DNA of 64,000 nucleotides from contig WRPI01000001.1 in the NCBI GenBank assembly GCA_009773395.1, positions 124,001 to 188,000 on the forward strand, in the 5' to 3' direction. Below, one piece after another: positions 41,380 through 50,360 of the stretch. The first letter of the stretch is position 1. Each line of letters opens with the position of its first letter. The position numbers and the translations under genes were made by a program. The DNA comes from Hyphomonadaceae bacterium. Lineage in GTDB: Bacteria; Pseudomonadota; Alphaproteobacteria; Caulobacterales; Aquidulcibacteraceae. The notes under the pieces are model-generated. The model was not told where the DNA came from. It saw only the letters and a program-made list of their open reading frames with translations, and made no database searches.

Positions 41380-41853
41380 ATGGAAAAAGCACCTATGACC
41401 GAAGAGGGTCATAAAGCCCTCGACGCCGAATTGAAAAGATTAAAAACTGTCGAACGCCCATCAATAATTGCGGCGATTGCTGAGGCGCGCTCGCACGGCG
41501 ATTTGTCTGAAAATGCGGAATATCATGCTGCCAAAGAAAGGCAGAGCTTTATCGAAGGTCGCATCGCCGAATTAGATGATAAAATGGCACGCGCCCAAGT
41601 GATTGACGTGCGTCAATTATCTGGCGCTAATGTTAAGTTTGGCGCAACCGTAAAAGTGGTTGACGAAGATACTGACAAAGAAGACGTTTATAAAATCGTC
41701 GGCGAAGATGAGGCCGATGTAAAAAGCGGCAAAATCTCAATCGGCTCGCCCATCGCAAGGGCGATGATTGGCAAAGAATCGGGCGATGTGGTTGAAGTTA
41801 TGACACCTGCTGGCGTTAGATCCCTCGAAATCCTTTCGGTAGCTTGGATATAG
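41380..41853 (+). CDS. greA: Transcription elongation factor GreA
   Basis: This 157-residue protein consists of an N-terminal coiled coil with the acidic tip ([20 protein letters not shown], about 34-54) and a C-terminal FKBP-like domain ([38 protein letters not shown]). It stimulates RNA polymerase to cleave backtracked transcripts. It follows carB and is separated by four bases from the ELM1-family gene. ATG 41380 gives the standard length. Confidence 0.97.
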   Translation: MEKAPMTEEGHKALDAELKRLKTVERPSIIAAIAEARSHGDLSENAEYHAAKERQSFIEGRIAELDDKMARAQVIDVRQLSGANVKFGATVKVVDEDTDKEDVYKIVGEDEADVKSGKISIGSPIARAMIGKESGDVVEVMTPAGVRSLEILSVAWI

Positions 41854-41857
41854 ACAT

Positions 41858-42838
41858 TTGAGCAAGCGCCCACCCATAATTTGGGCGGTTTCAGATGGCC
41901 GAGCGGGGATAGAGCGTCAAGCAATTGCCTTGGCGAATGCGATAATCGACCATGTGGGCGGCTCGTTGCAAATAGTTCGGCTAACTCCAAAAGGGGCGCA
42001 AATGATGTTGCCGCCCAATATGTGGCTTGACCCAATTGGTGCTTTGCCCAGCGAGCAAAAAGCCTTTTTCGAAGGCGAAATGCCTGATATTTGGATCGCC
42101 AATGGTCGGCGTTCAATTGCCTATTCTTTATGGGTAAAAAAGCATTTCCCCAAAGTTTTGACTGCGCAAATTCAAAACCCAAAAATACCAAGCAAGAATT
42201 TTGATTATGTTGTCGCGCCAAAACATGACCAAGTTAAAGGCGACAATGTTTTTGAAACCCTTGGTGGATTGGTTTATTATTCGGATGCTGAAATTACGGC
42301 TGCAAAGGCCCAATTCTCGGCTCGGACAACTGGAAACCGATATTTAGTAATTTTGGGGGGTAATTCAAAAACCCATAAATTCACACAAAAAAACGCCCTC
42401 GAAATTTTGGACTATCTAAGAGGTTTATCCCAAAAAGACACTTCGCTTTGGATAACCACTTCAAGGCGAACGCCACCCGAAATCTCTAGTCAATTTCGCG
42501 CCTTTGCGGCGGCGAACAAGTTTATGTTTTTCGAAAACCAAGAAAAAGACGGGGCAAACCCGTATCTTTCATGGCTTTGCCACGCGACACACGCCATTAT
42601 TACCGAAGATTCAGCAAATATGCTCGCCGATGCGGCTTTCTTTAGACTCCCAATAACCCTGATAAAGCTCGAAGGCGGTTCCAAAAAATTTGACCGCCTC
42701 CACCGAAGCTTTGTTGATTGCGGCGCAGCAAAATGGGTTGAAGGCAATCCAAAACCTTGGAACTATGAAAATCCAAATGATGTGTATAAAATAGCCAGCG
42801 CCATTGTATCCGATTGGCAAACGCGCCAAATAAGCTAG
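41858..42838 (+). CDS. ELM1/GtrOC1-family protein
   Basis: This 326-residue protein starts at TTG 41858, four bases after greA. The opening WAVSDGRAGIERQAIALANAI and the later GGNSKTHKFT, WITTSRRTPPE, ITEDSANMLADAAFFRLP and GGSKKFDRLHRSF segments match the family called mitochondrial fission ELM1 in plants and found in alphaproteobacteria between greA and trxB. The fold resembles GT-B glycosyltransferases, and a role in envelope glycosylation has been supposed; the bacterial function is not known to me. It is translationally close to greA. Confidence 0.9.
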   Translation: MSKRPPIIWAVSDGRAGIERQAIALANAIIDHVGGSLQIVRLTPKGAQMMLPPNMWLDPIGALPSEQKAFFEGEMPDIWIANGRRSIAYSLWVKKHFPKVLTAQIQNPKIPSKNFDYVVAPKHDQVKGDNVFETLGGLVYYSDAEITAAKAQFSARTTGNRYLVILGGNSKTHKFTQKNALEILDYLRGLSQKDTSLWITTSRRTPPEISSQFRAFAAANKFMFFENQEKDGANPYLSWLCHATHAIITEDSANMLADAAFFRLPITLIKLEGGSKKFDRLHRSFVDCGAAKWVEGNPKPWNYENPNDVYKIASAIVSDWQTRQIS

Positions 42839-42865
42839 AACATTTTAACAATAAGGTCACCCAAA

Positions 42866-43810
42866 TTGGCACAAACAAAACACACGCAAATATTGATAAT
42901 TGGTTCTGGCCCTGCGGGTTATAGTGCGGGCATTTATGCCGCCCGCGCCATGCGCAATCCGGTTTTGGTTGAAGGCCCGCAACCTGGCGGTCAATTGACC
43001 ATCACCACCGAAGTTGAAAATTATCCGGGGTTTGAACATGAAATCCAAGGCCCGTGGCTAATGGAGCAAATGAAAGCGCAAGCTGCGCGTATGGGAACCG
43101 AAATTATTGCTGATTGGATAATGTCAGTTGATTTTAGCAAACGCCCTTTCACGGCAATTGGCGATAGTGGCATGATTTATAGCGCAGATAGCGTGATTAT
43201 TGCCACTGGCGCACAAGCAAAATGGTTGGGCCTGCCCGAGGAAATGGGGCTTAGCGGTTTTGGAGTTTCGGCTTGCGCCACTTGCGATGGTTTCTTTTAT
43301 CGCGGCAAAGAAGTTGTGGTGGTTGGCGGCGGCAATACTGCGGTTGAAGAAGCAATATTCTTGACCAATTTTGCCACCAAAGTGACCTTAATCCACCGCC
43401 GTGACGAATTGCGCGCCGAAAAAGTTATGCAACAAAGGCTGTTTAATAATCCGAAAATCGAAGTTATTTGGGACAATGCAGTGGAAGAAATTTTGGCAGA
43501 ATCCGAGCCTCGCGGTGTAACTGGCGTGCGGCTCAAAAACCTCAAAACTGGGGACCAAAGCCAAATAAAATGCGATGGGGTGTTCGTGGCAATAGGCCAT
43601 AAGCCATCCACCGAGCTTTTCAAAGGCCAAATTTCCATGAAAGAAAATGGCTATTTAATTGTTGAAGCGGGAACCACAAAAACCAATATCGAAGGCGTAT
43701 TTGCTGCTGGTGACGTTACCGATGAACATTATCGCCAAGCTGTGACTGCTGCGGGGCTTGGCTGCATGGCTGCATTGGATGCCGAAAAGTTTTTGGCTGA
43801 GCATGAATAA
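42866..43810 (+). CDS. trxB: Thioredoxin reductase
   Basis: This 314-residue flavoenzyme has FAD loop IGSGPAGYSAGI (about 12-23), redox CATC at Cys137/Cys140, NADPH loop GGGNTAVEEA and the C-terminal FAD motif VFAAGDVTDEHYRQAVTAAG. It reduces thioredoxin with NADPH. Start is TTG 42866, eight bases past a plausible AAGG site (AATAAGG), and agrees with family length. It sits between ELM1 and the LysR gene, the usual alphaproteobacterial order. Confidence 0.97.
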   Translation: MAQTKHTQILIIGSGPAGYSAGIYAARAMRNPVLVEGPQPGGQLTITTEVENYPGFEHEIQGPWLMEQMKAQAARMGTEIIADWIMSVDFSKRPFTAIGDSGMIYSADSVIIATGAQAKWLGLPEEMGLSGFGVSACATCDGFFYRGKEVVVVGGGNTAVEEAIFLTNFATKVTLIHRRDELRAEKVMQQRLFNNPKIEVIWDNAVEEILAESEPRGVTGVRLKNLKTGDQSQIKCDGVFVAIGHKPSTELFKGQISMKENGYLIVEAGTTKTNIEGVFAAGDVTDEHYRQAVTAAGLGCMAALDAEKFLAEHE

Positions 43811-43831
43811 TCGGTTGGGGGCAAATTAGCG

Positions 43832-44722
43832 ATGGATTGGGATAAACTACGAACATTTCATGCCGCTGCTGCAACGGGTTCCTTGACTGCTGCCGCCGAA
43901 CGAGTAGGCCTATCACAATCCGCAGTTAGTCGGCAAATTGCCGCGCTCGAAGACGGCCTTGGAGTTCCATTATTTCACCGCCACGCGCGCGGGCTTATTT
44001 TAACTGGCCCGGGCAAAGTTTTGCAACAATCAACTGGTCAAATGGCAACGATAGCTTCGGTCGCAGAATCCAATTTGAAAGATGCCCGCGATAGGCCACA
44101 AGGCGAATTATTGATTACCGCTCCGATTGGGTTTGGTGCAACTTGGCTTGCGCCGCGTTTAGGTGGCTTTTTAGACGCCTATCCCGATGTTACTTTGCGG
44201 CTTTTGCTCGACGATAGGGAATTGGATTTAACAACTTTGGAGGCTGAATGCGCGGTTCGTTTGTGGCAAGCAACCCACGCCGATCTAATACAGCGCAAAT
44301 TGTTTTCGGTAAAAACTTCGCTTTACGCCACCCATGAATATATTGCCAAAAATGGCGCACCCAAAACCGTAGCTGAGCTTGATGGACACCGCATTATTGC
44401 CTATGGAGCGCGCGCATCGGATGAGATGAAAGTTCTGGATTTCGCATTGGCATTGGGGCGCGATGGACAAAAGCCGCGTGAAGCCAGCCTTAGTATCAAC
44501 AATGTCTCGGCACTTGTAACTTCAGTGGCGGCGGGGCTGGGCATCGGCGGATTGCCCGATTATTTGGCAATTCTTGAACCAAAATTGCAAAAAATCCTGC
44601 CCGATTTTCCAGGCCCAGACCTTGATGTGTTTTTCATCTATCCTGCGGATTTGCGCAAATCAAAACGGATTGCGGCCTTTCGCCAATATTTGATTGAGCA
44701 AGCCGCAAGCTGGCAGAAATAG
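43832..44722 (+). CDS. LysR-family transcriptional regulator
   Basis: This 296-residue regulator has an N-terminal winged HTH (FHAAAATGSLTAAAERVGLSQSAVSRQIAALEDGLGV, about 10-46) and a C-terminal substrate-binding-type effector domain (QGELLITAPIGFGATWLAPRL onward). It is 21 bp after trxB, a placing conserved in related genomes, and may regulate the same redox genes. The effector is unknown. A candidate sRNA gene with its own terminator follows. Confidence 0.95.
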   Translation: MDWDKLRTFHAAAATGSLTAAAERVGLSQSAVSRQIAALEDGLGVPLFHRHARGLILTGPGKVLQQSTGQMATIASVAESNLKDARDRPQGELLITAPIGFGATWLAPRLGGFLDAYPDVTLRLLLDDRELDLTTLEAECAVRLWQATHADLIQRKLFSVKTSLYATHEYIAKNGAPKTVAELDGHRIIAYGARASDEMKVLDFALALGRDGQKPREASLSINNVSALVTSVAAGLGIGGLPDYLAILEPKLQKILPDFPGPDLDVFFIYPADLRKSKRIAAFRQYLIEQAASWQK

Positions 44723-44876
44723 TTTGAGTTCACGGCAAGCGCTTGCCGCATAAGGCGGGGCAATTAATTCATTGTAAGAGTATCAGCAAAATTCAAGGCC
44801 CATGCCATTAAAAATGTTTAATCATTTTGCCCGAATTGCAACCTTGTTATGCCACAATTGCCACCTACATATAGGA

Positions 44877-44988
44877 TGTAACACGAGCCTCTGTGTTATA
44901 CGCATTCGGTTTTTACCGGCGTTTCCTCCCCCTCTCCCCCTAAGAGGCCGACTTTAAGGGTCACATGCAAATGTGGCCCTTTTTTTTA
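44877..44988 (+). ncRNA. Candidate sRNA with C-rich loop
   Basis: Four consecutive hairpins in 112 bases: TAACAC/GTGTTA with loop GAGCCTCT (44879-44898), CGGT/ACCG with loop TTTT (44907-44918), CCTCT/AGAGG with loop CCCCCTA (44931-44947), and a terminator at 44956. CCTCCCCC (44925-44932) resembles an anti-Shine-Dalgarno sequence. Alphaproteobacteria carry sRNA families (CcsR/cuckoo, alpha-r14) with CCUCC-type loop motifs; the layout is similar. A weak promoter TTGTTA/ACATAT lies 17 bp apart just upstream (about 44847-44876). No ORF explains it. Confidence 0.5.
44956..44988 (+). terminator. Rho-independent terminator
   Basis: AAGGGTCACAT (44956-44966) pairs with ATGTGGCCCTT (44971-44981) around GCAA, with one G-U, and continues into eight Ts (44980-44987). 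It is 234 bp past the LysR stop, too far to be that gene's only signal, and fits the candidate sRNA. Confidence 0.9.
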
Positions 44989-45020
44989 TTGCCTGCCACT
45001 CGCGTCTTCCAATTGCCTGC

Positions 45021-45242
45021 AGGGGAATCGCAAATGGAAATAATCCTCCCATGCGAAACGAAGTGGAGCGGGGGAGGTGGCGCCCGAAGGGTGACGGAGG
45101 GGGCATGAGCGAAGCGAATTTGCGCAGCAAAAACAACTCAGCAAGCTCGCTGCGCTCGCACCCCCTCCGTCTCGCTACGCGAGCCACCTCCCCCGTAACG
45201 CTTCGCGTGACAGGGGAGGATAAACCCATAAGCGATTCCCCT
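45021..45242. repeat. 222-bp imperfect palindrome
   Basis: Several nested arms match: AGGGGAATCGC (45021-45031) with GCGATTCCCCT (45232-45242); GGGGGAGGTGGC (45070-45081) with GCCACCTCCCCC (45183-45194); GACGGAGGGGG (45093-45103) with CCCCCTCCGTC (45161-45171). The arms are separated by unpaired GCGAAGCG-type stretches. CCCTCCGTC/GCCACCTCCCCC motifs belong to dispersed palindromes in many alphaproteobacteria. It ends two bases from the stop codon of the TonB-like gene. Confidence 0.9.
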
Positions 45243-45243
45243 G

Positions 45244-46365
45244 CTATTGCCGGCCACTTGGCAGGCAGGTTATCCCGAAGTTTGAATGTGGGGTGCCGGG
45301 TGGGCAAAGCGGCAGTGGATCGGTTGGTGTTTTTCTCGGAATAACGCTTTTTGGAACTGGCACGTCAACCTTATTGCGGCGGCCGGGTTCAAGCGGGTTC
45401 CAATCGGGGCAACGATCCGAGCGTTCACGGTTAATTTCCGCACATTCGCCAATCCTGCGCATACCTGCCAGACCGCCACTTGCTTCACCATTTTCAAACA
45501 CGTTTCGCCCAGGAACTGGCCCACGCGGTTGGCGCGGAAGTGGCGCAGAGCCGCCAGAGGGTGCGCCACCACTTGCAGCGGGAATACCGCCCCCGACAAC
45601 AGATGTTACTCCTGATGGCCCAGCAGGTGGCCCACCACTGGCAACAGGCGCACCACCGCCACTTGGTGCAAGTTCGCCTCCACTTACTTTGGGCGCAGTG
45701 TTTGGCGCTGCCTCGCTTTGCCTGGCGGCCTCAAGTGCGCGTTGGGCTTCAAGTCGGTTAAGTTCCTCAATGTCGATTGGACGAACATTTGGGGCTTGGA
45801 TTTTTGATATTTGTTGCTTTTTCAGTTTTGATTGGCCAGCAATTTGTTTTGGCACCACTGGCCTTTGCAATTCAATCTGGCGGCTTTGCAAATTCGCTTT
45901 TGGCGTGGGCGCAATAGGGCGCAAATTTGGCACTGTAATTTGCTCTTCGGGTTCATCTTCAATGGTCGGGAGCGTTTGTGTCAATTGTTTTGGCGCTGGA
46001 GTTTTGAGCTTCTTGGCGTTTTCAAGATTTATCGGGTTCACGATTGCGTCAGGCAATGGCGCGTCAAGCGGTGGCGGCTTTATTGCAATATCGGGAACTG
46101 GTTCGAGTTTTTGTTGCGGTGCAGGTTCAGTTTCCACCGTTTTTTCCGGCACTGGTTGCGCCAAATCTGGTTTTGGCTGCGCGATAATTTTGCTTGGCTC
46201 CACGGGCGTTTCATTGGGTATTGGCGCTGGCGTGTTTATAATTTCCACTTTGACAATATTTTTTGGTGGCAATTCAATGGGTGGGATTGTCAGCAACGCC
46301 ATGAAAAACCCAAAATGTAAAATCAGCGCGCTTGCCCATGTCCATTGCCTTGTGTGCGGATGCAT
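45244..46365 (-). CDS. TonB-like proline-rich membrane protein without a TonB C-terminal domain
   Basis: The protein has about 373 residues. Following MHPHTRQWTWASALILHFG, an N-terminal anchor (about 10-30) leads into long Pro/Gln/Glu-rich segments, resembling the periplasm-spanning region of TonB/TolA, then a Gly/Ser/Pro-rich linker (about 225-300) and a C-terminal stretch with two cysteine pairs (RIGECAEINRERSDRCPDW; LPLCPPGTPHSNFGITCLP). The TonB beta domain is missing. Role unknown; a structural link across the periplasm is plausible. ATG 46365 is chosen with AAGAGA upstream. It is 118 bp downstream of the methyltransferase gene on the same strand. Confidence 0.8.
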   Translation of the reverse strand: MHPHTRQWTWASALILHFGFFMALLTIPPIELPPKNIVKVEIINTPAPIPNETPVEPSKIIAQPKPDLAQPVPEKTVETEPAPQQKLEPVPDIAIKPPPLDAPLPDAIVNPINLENAKKLKTPAPKQLTQTLPTIEDEPEEQITVPNLRPIAPTPKANLQSRQIELQRPVVPKQIAGQSKLKKQQISKIQAPNVRPIDIEELNRLEAQRALEAARQSEAAPNTAPKVSGGELAPSGGGAPVASGGPPAGPSGVTSVVGGGIPAASGGAPSGGSAPLPRQPRGPVPGRNVFENGEASGGLAGMRRIGECAEINRERSDRCPDWNPLEPGRRNKVDVPVPKSVIPRKTPTDPLPLCPPGTPHSNFGITCLPSGRQ

Positions 46366-46483
46366 ATTTGATTCTCTTACAATCAAATATGGGACACCAA
46401 TTTTAAGCGCGGTGGCTTTTCTTTTGCCAAAATTATTCCTTTGGCCATTTCGAATTGGCGCAATGTCTTGCCAAAACTGGTCG

Positions 46484-47338
46484 TCACGATTCAAAAACTA
46501 CTCCACTTTTACTTGCCCAGCCAGAAATTGTTATGAGTTCAAAACTTGCATATACGCGATTATCGCCATCACAATATCGTGCTTGATAATAATCAGCAAC
46601 TTTGGCGATTAAATGACGCGAAAGCGGTTTTATATTTTTGTTCGCAAATGCTGCGGCTTCGCCCATGGCTTTGATGTCACGAAAAAGCTCAAAAACATTG
46701 CCATAGCGCACTTTCAAAATCTCGCTCGAACTTACTGGGCTATGAAAACCCGCTCGCACCAAAAGCCTAACCCCAGTTTCACAATTTATCATCGGGGAAA
46801 TTCGCGGGCTTGCGCCACCATAATATTCGGCCTCGACATCAAGAAAACACTGCCGCAATTCCTTTAATGTGCTGCCACCAAGAAAAGTTGCAATGAAATT
46901 GCCTTCTGGCCGCAATGATTTGCGGATTTGTAGCAAAAGCCCTGGCAAATCATTGACCCAATTCAACCCTGAATTGGCAATAATTAAATCATATTTATCT
47001 TGGCCAATTTCCGGCAATAATAATTCGCTTAGACAATTTGGGTTTTTATTTTCTGACAAACTTAGTTCAATTTCTTCCAGCTTTGCCAATTTGCGGCTTG
47101 CGCCCAAAACGCCCGCTTGCCTTGCGATTTGTTGAAATTGCCCATTGCCTGCGAACAATTCAGCGCCACATTCAAAATCTTGCTTTATTGCATGTATAAT
47201 TTCGATTGTGCCTTCACAGGCAAATTCATGCAAAAACCACGGGTTTTTTCCTTCCTTGTGGGCACGCGCCAAAGCCGTCTTTCTACGTTTGAGAAAAAGC
47301 GATGTATCGAACATTATTGGCGCGAAATTATTGGGCAT
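46484..47338 (-). CDS. Class I SAM-dependent methyltransferase, BioC/NDUFAF5-like
   Basis: This 284-residue protein starts MPNNFAPIMFDTSLFLKRRK, an N-terminus shared with the alphaproteobacterial group related to mitochondrial NDUFAF5, which modifies an arginine of complex I. The SAM domain shows AELFAGNGQFQQIA in place of the usual GxGxG loop, DLIIANSGLNWVNDLPG and LLLQIRKSLRPEGNFIATF. The glycine loop is divergent, so SAM binding should be checked. It is divergent from comF, a linkage seen in many alphaproteobacteria. Confidence 0.82.
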   Translation of the reverse strand: MPNNFAPIMFDTSLFLKRRKTALARAHKEGKNPWFLHEFACEGTIEIIHAIKQDFECGAELFAGNGQFQQIARQAGVLGASRKLAKLEEIELSLSENKNPNCLSELLLPEIGQDKYDLIIANSGLNWVNDLPGLLLQIRKSLRPEGNFIATFLGGSTLKELRQCFLDVEAEYYGGASPRISPMINCETGVRLLVRAGFHSPVSSSEILKVRYGNVFELFRDIKAMGEAAAFANKNIKPLSRHLIAKVADYYQARYCDGDNRVYASFELITISGWASKSGVVFES

Positions 47339-47377
47339 TTTTCTTTCATCTAAAAGGCGATATATCTGCACCTAATC

Positions 47378-48151
47378 ATGGCACTTAAAACGATTCTTAG
47401 CTCGTCAGTTCATAAGCTGTCCAATTTAATTTGGCCACCGCGTTCACTATTAAGCGACAAAAGGGTTGAACATCAAGGCACGATCGAGGCCGAACTTTGG
47501 AGCGAGCTGCCATTTATTGCGGGGCCAATTTGTTTTTGCTGCGGCGTGCCAATGGAAGGCGTTTTTCACCCCGAAAGCCTGTGCGGCGTATGTATGGCGC
47601 AGCCGCCTGCATTTGATAAAGCGCGCGCGGTTTTGGCATATGATGATTTAACTCGGCCCTTGGTTTTGGCGCTTAAACATGGCGGACGAAAAGACGGCGT
47701 GAAATTATTTGCCATTTGGATGGCGGAAATTACCCCAAACATTGATGATTTGGACTTAATTGTGCCAGTTCCCGCCCATTGGACACGGCTTTTCGCGCGC
47801 GGCTATAACCAAGCCGCGTGGTTGGCGCAGGCCTTAAGCAAACAATGCGCAAAGCCGTGGCGGCCCGATGTGCTTATTAGGCAGCGCAAAACTGGCAGCC
47901 AAAATGGGCTTAGCTTGAAAGGACGGCAACGAAATGTGCAAGGTGCATTTCGCGTGAAAGGGCGCTTAGACGGCATGAAAATTTTGCTGGTGGACGATGT
48001 TTATACGACTGGATCAACTTTGGAAGCCTGTGCGAAAGTTCTTAAACGCGCTGGTGCAAATCAGATATGTTCAGTTTCGCTACTTCGTGTTTGCAAGCCC
48101 AAAACCATAAATGATATTGATGAACCGATATTGGAAAAACTAAATGCTTAG
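47378..48151 (+). CDS. comF: ComF-family phosphoribosyltransferase-like protein
   Basis: This 257-residue protein has a double zinc ribbon (CFCCGVPMEG, CGVCMAQPP) and a PRPP-binding loop ILLVDDVYTTGSTLEACAKVL (about 202-222). ComF proteins assist DNA uptake in competent bacteria, but occur widely without competence. It overlaps the CPBP gene by eight bases, so they are co-translated. In other alphaproteobacteria it is usually followed by grxC and a nitrilase gene; here those are absent. Confidence 0.93.
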   Translation: MALKTILSSSVHKLSNLIWPPRSLLSDKRVEHQGTIEAELWSELPFIAGPICFCCGVPMEGVFHPESLCGVCMAQPPAFDKARAVLAYDDLTRPLVLALKHGGRKDGVKLFAIWMAEITPNIDDLDLIVPVPAHWTRLFARGYNQAAWLAQALSKQCAKPWRPDVLIRQRKTGSQNGLSLKGRQRNVQGAFRVKGRLDGMKILLVDDVYTTGSTLEACAKVLKRAGANQICSVSLLRVCKPKTINDIDEPILEKLNA

Positions 48152-49031
48152 ATTTGAAGACTTATTGAAAGTAAGCCAACCCAAAAACTTCTGGCCCGCT
48201 TTGTTTGGGCTGTTTGCTGGGGTTTTTCTTATTTTTGTGGCATGGAATGCACCGATAATAGCCGCGGTTTTTGCTTTCAAGCTTGAAATGCCATACGAAA
48301 TCGCCAATTTTGCGATTGAACTTAAATTTCTTATTTTGGTACTGTTTTTCGGTTTTGGCGTGGGCCTTTTGGCTATGATTTTCTATCGAAAAATCATCCA
48401 GAAAATGCTGGTGATTAGTTTATTCACCGCTGCACCTAAATTTCGATTTGGGCTAATGCTGATTGGTATTGCTCTAACTAGCTTGATCACATTTGGTGGA
48501 GTAATATTTTTCGAGCCGAAATATATTGAAAAAATGGCGTCGCGGTTCCTACAACTTGGAACGGTTGATTTTATTCTGTTAGCATCGGCGTATTTAGCAG
48601 CTTTTGCCGTGCAATCAACATTTGAAGAAACCTATTTTCGTGGGTTTTTGACCCAATATTTACGGCGCTTATCCATTCCATTGGCTGTCGTAATTGTAAT
48701 AACTTCCTTGCTGTTTTCGGCGGTTCATTATTCCCCAAAAATGCCAATGCCTGTTTTAGGTGCTGTTTTATTTTCGGCTTTTTTAATGGGTTCAACATTT
48801 GCTATTGCAGCTTTGCGAACCAATGGCCTTGAAGTTACAATTGGCGCCCATATTGCCAATAATTTCATTGTCGGGGGACTATTTGGCGCGCTTGATAATC
48901 AACAAGCCAGCGAAGAAGCATATTTAAGTGCAATTGTTTTTGCCGTGCTTTATTTAGGCGGCCTTGAATTGGCTTTGCGCCTTAGGCCAAAATTCTTAGC
49001 AGATTCTCGCTTAACTGGGACGGCCTCCTGA
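48144..49031 (+). CDS. CPBP-family intramembrane metalloprotease
   Basis: This 295-residue membrane protein has seven or eight helices. The CPBP (Abi/CAAX) motifs are present: EETYFRGFL (Glu-Glu and Arg, about 163-171), FSAVHYSPK (His) and AHIANNFI (second His/Asn). Members cleave prenylated or membrane-embedded substrates in bacteria, often without known substrate. Its C-terminal 27 residues overlap convergently with the rluB-like gene (82 bp). Confidence 0.88.
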   Translation: MLRFEDLLKVSQPKNFWPALFGLFAGVFLIFVAWNAPIIAAVFAFKLEMPYEIANFAIELKFLILVLFFGFGVGLLAMIFYRKIIQKMLVISLFTAAPKFRFGLMLIGIALTSLITFGGVIFFEPKYIEKMASRFLQLGTVDFILLASAYLAAFAVQSTFEETYFRGFLTQYLRRLSIPLAVVIVITSLLFSAVHYSPKMPMPVLGAVLFSAFLMGSTFAIAALRTNGLEVTIGAHIANNFIVGGLFGALDNQQASEEAYLSAIVFAVLYLGGLELALRLRPKFLADSRLTGTAS

Positions 49032-49768
49032 TTGGCCAATTGCTCGAGCAATTTCTTGATTTTGGCAGCCGAAACCTCCATCACTTCACCTCGTTCAAGT
49101 TTGCCCAATTCAAACGGCCCATAAGACAAACGAATAAGCCGATTAACACTTAAACCCAACGCCCCCAAAACTTTACGGATTTCGCGGTTTTTGCCTTCTC
49201 TAAGCGAAAGTGAAATCCATGAATTAGCGCTGCCATCAGTTTCTAATATAGCGTCGATTGGGCCATAGCGCACGCCTTCGACAACCATGCCAATTTTTAG
49301 AGCATCAAGTTGTTTTTGATTGACGCGCCCAAACGCACGCGCCCGGTAAGTTCGGATAAAACCAGTGCGCGGCAATTCCAATGCCCTTGCTAAATCCCCA
49401 TCATTGGTCAAAAGCAAAAGCCCTTCGGAGTTCAAATCTAGCCGCCCGACCGAAATCACGCGGCCAATTTCGCGCGGCAAATGTTCAAACACCGTCGCCC
49501 GCCCCTCTGGGTCACTATGGGTGGTAACCAAACCAACTGGCTTATGATAAAGCCATAATTTTGTAGGCTCGGCTGCGCCAATTCTTTTGCCATCAATTGT
49601 GATAATATCGCTATCGCCAACATTCAAAGCAGGTGAAGTTAGCACATTGCCATTAACTGCGACCCGTCCGTCTTCAATCCATCTTTCGGCTTCGCGGCGC
49701 GAGCATTGACCAGCTCTTGCTATGGTTTTGGCGATTCGTTCTAGTTTTTGTGGGACTTCATTTGTCAT
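48950..49768 (-). CDS. Ribosomal large subunit pseudouridine synthase, RluB-like
   Basis: This protein of about 272 residues has an N-terminal S4 domain (QKLERIAKTIARAGQCSRREAERWIEDGRVAVNGN, about 6-40) and the catalytic RsuA-type domain with Asp in GRLDLNSEGLLLLTNDG. It converts a uridine of 23S rRNA helix 89 to pseudouridine. A Lys/Arg-rich tail follows. ATG 49768 (MTNEVPQ) is preferred; the longer frame would give ten extra residues without homology. It is divergent from tadA, as is usual in this class. Confidence 0.92.
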   Translation of the reverse strand: MTNEVPQKLERIAKTIARAGQCSRREAERWIEDGRVAVNGNVLTSPALNVGDSDIITIDGKRIGAAEPTKLWLYHKPVGLVTTHSDPEGRATVFEHLPREIGRVISVGRLDLNSEGLLLLTNDGDLARALELPRTGFIRTYRARAFGRVNQKQLDALKIGMVVEGVRYGPIDAILETDGSANSWISLSLREGKNREIRKVLGALGLSVNRLIRLSYGPFELGKLERGEVMEVSAAKIKKLLEQLANQEAVPVKRESAKNFGLRRKANSRPPK

Positions 49769-49865
49769 GTCGGTAAGTTTCGAAAATGCGCCAGTCATGG
49801 CGGTGGCGATTGAAGTTCAATCAATAAATGCTACTAGACTAGAGCAATATAAAAGGCAAAGCCAA

Positions 49866-50333
49866 ATGCGAACTGATGAAGAATATATGGCCATCGCACT
49901 CAAACAAGCAGCCGAAGCGCAAAGTCTAGGCGAAGTGCCAGTTGGTGCGATTATTATTGACGAAAGCGGTAATATCATTGCCACGGGCCACAACATGCCA
50001 ATATCGGGCCAAGACCCAACGAGCCACGCAGAAATCAATGCAATAAGGGCTGCGGCACAAAAGCTCGCCAATTATCGGCTTGCACCAAAACTGACGCTTT
50101 ATGTGACATTAGAGCCCTGCACAATGTGCGCTGGCGCGATTGCCAATGCTCGGTTGGCGCGGGTTGTTTATGGGGCAATAGACGATAAAAACGGCGCGAT
50201 TGAAAGCGGCATCGAGTTTTTCAAAACCCGTTCAGCTCACCACAAACCACAGATTACCGGCGGAATTCTTGCCGAAGAATGTGGGAAAATATTGAAAGAT
50301 TTTTTCGCAGCCAAACGGCAAGCATTGTATTAA
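49866..50333 (+). CDS. tadA: tRNA-specific adenosine deaminase TadA
   Basis: This 155-residue deaminase has zinc ligands His54-Ala-Glu56 and Cys85/Cys88 in EPCTMCAGAIANAR. It converts wobble adenosine 34 of tRNA-Arg(ACG) to inosine; the enzyme is essential. The family start is MRTDEEYMAIAL at ATG 49866; the frame is open far upstream, over the rluB start, but the upstream residues have no family match. Confidence 0.95.
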   Translation: MRTDEEYMAIALKQAAEAQSLGEVPVGAIIIDESGNIIATGHNMPISGQDPTSHAEINAIRAAAQKLANYRLAPKLTLYVTLEPCTMCAGAIANARLARVVYGAIDDKNGAIESGIEFFKTRSAHHKPQITGGILAEECGKILKDFFAAKRQALY

Positions 50334-50360
50334 TCTAAACAATACCCAAATTAGTGATTT

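Noticed and set aside
45293-46612. 439-residue plus-strand frame opposite the TonB-like gene
   Set aside because: It is low-complexity Ser/Gly/Ala antisense to a Pro-rich protein with a proper anchor and start; no motif or ribosome site supports it.
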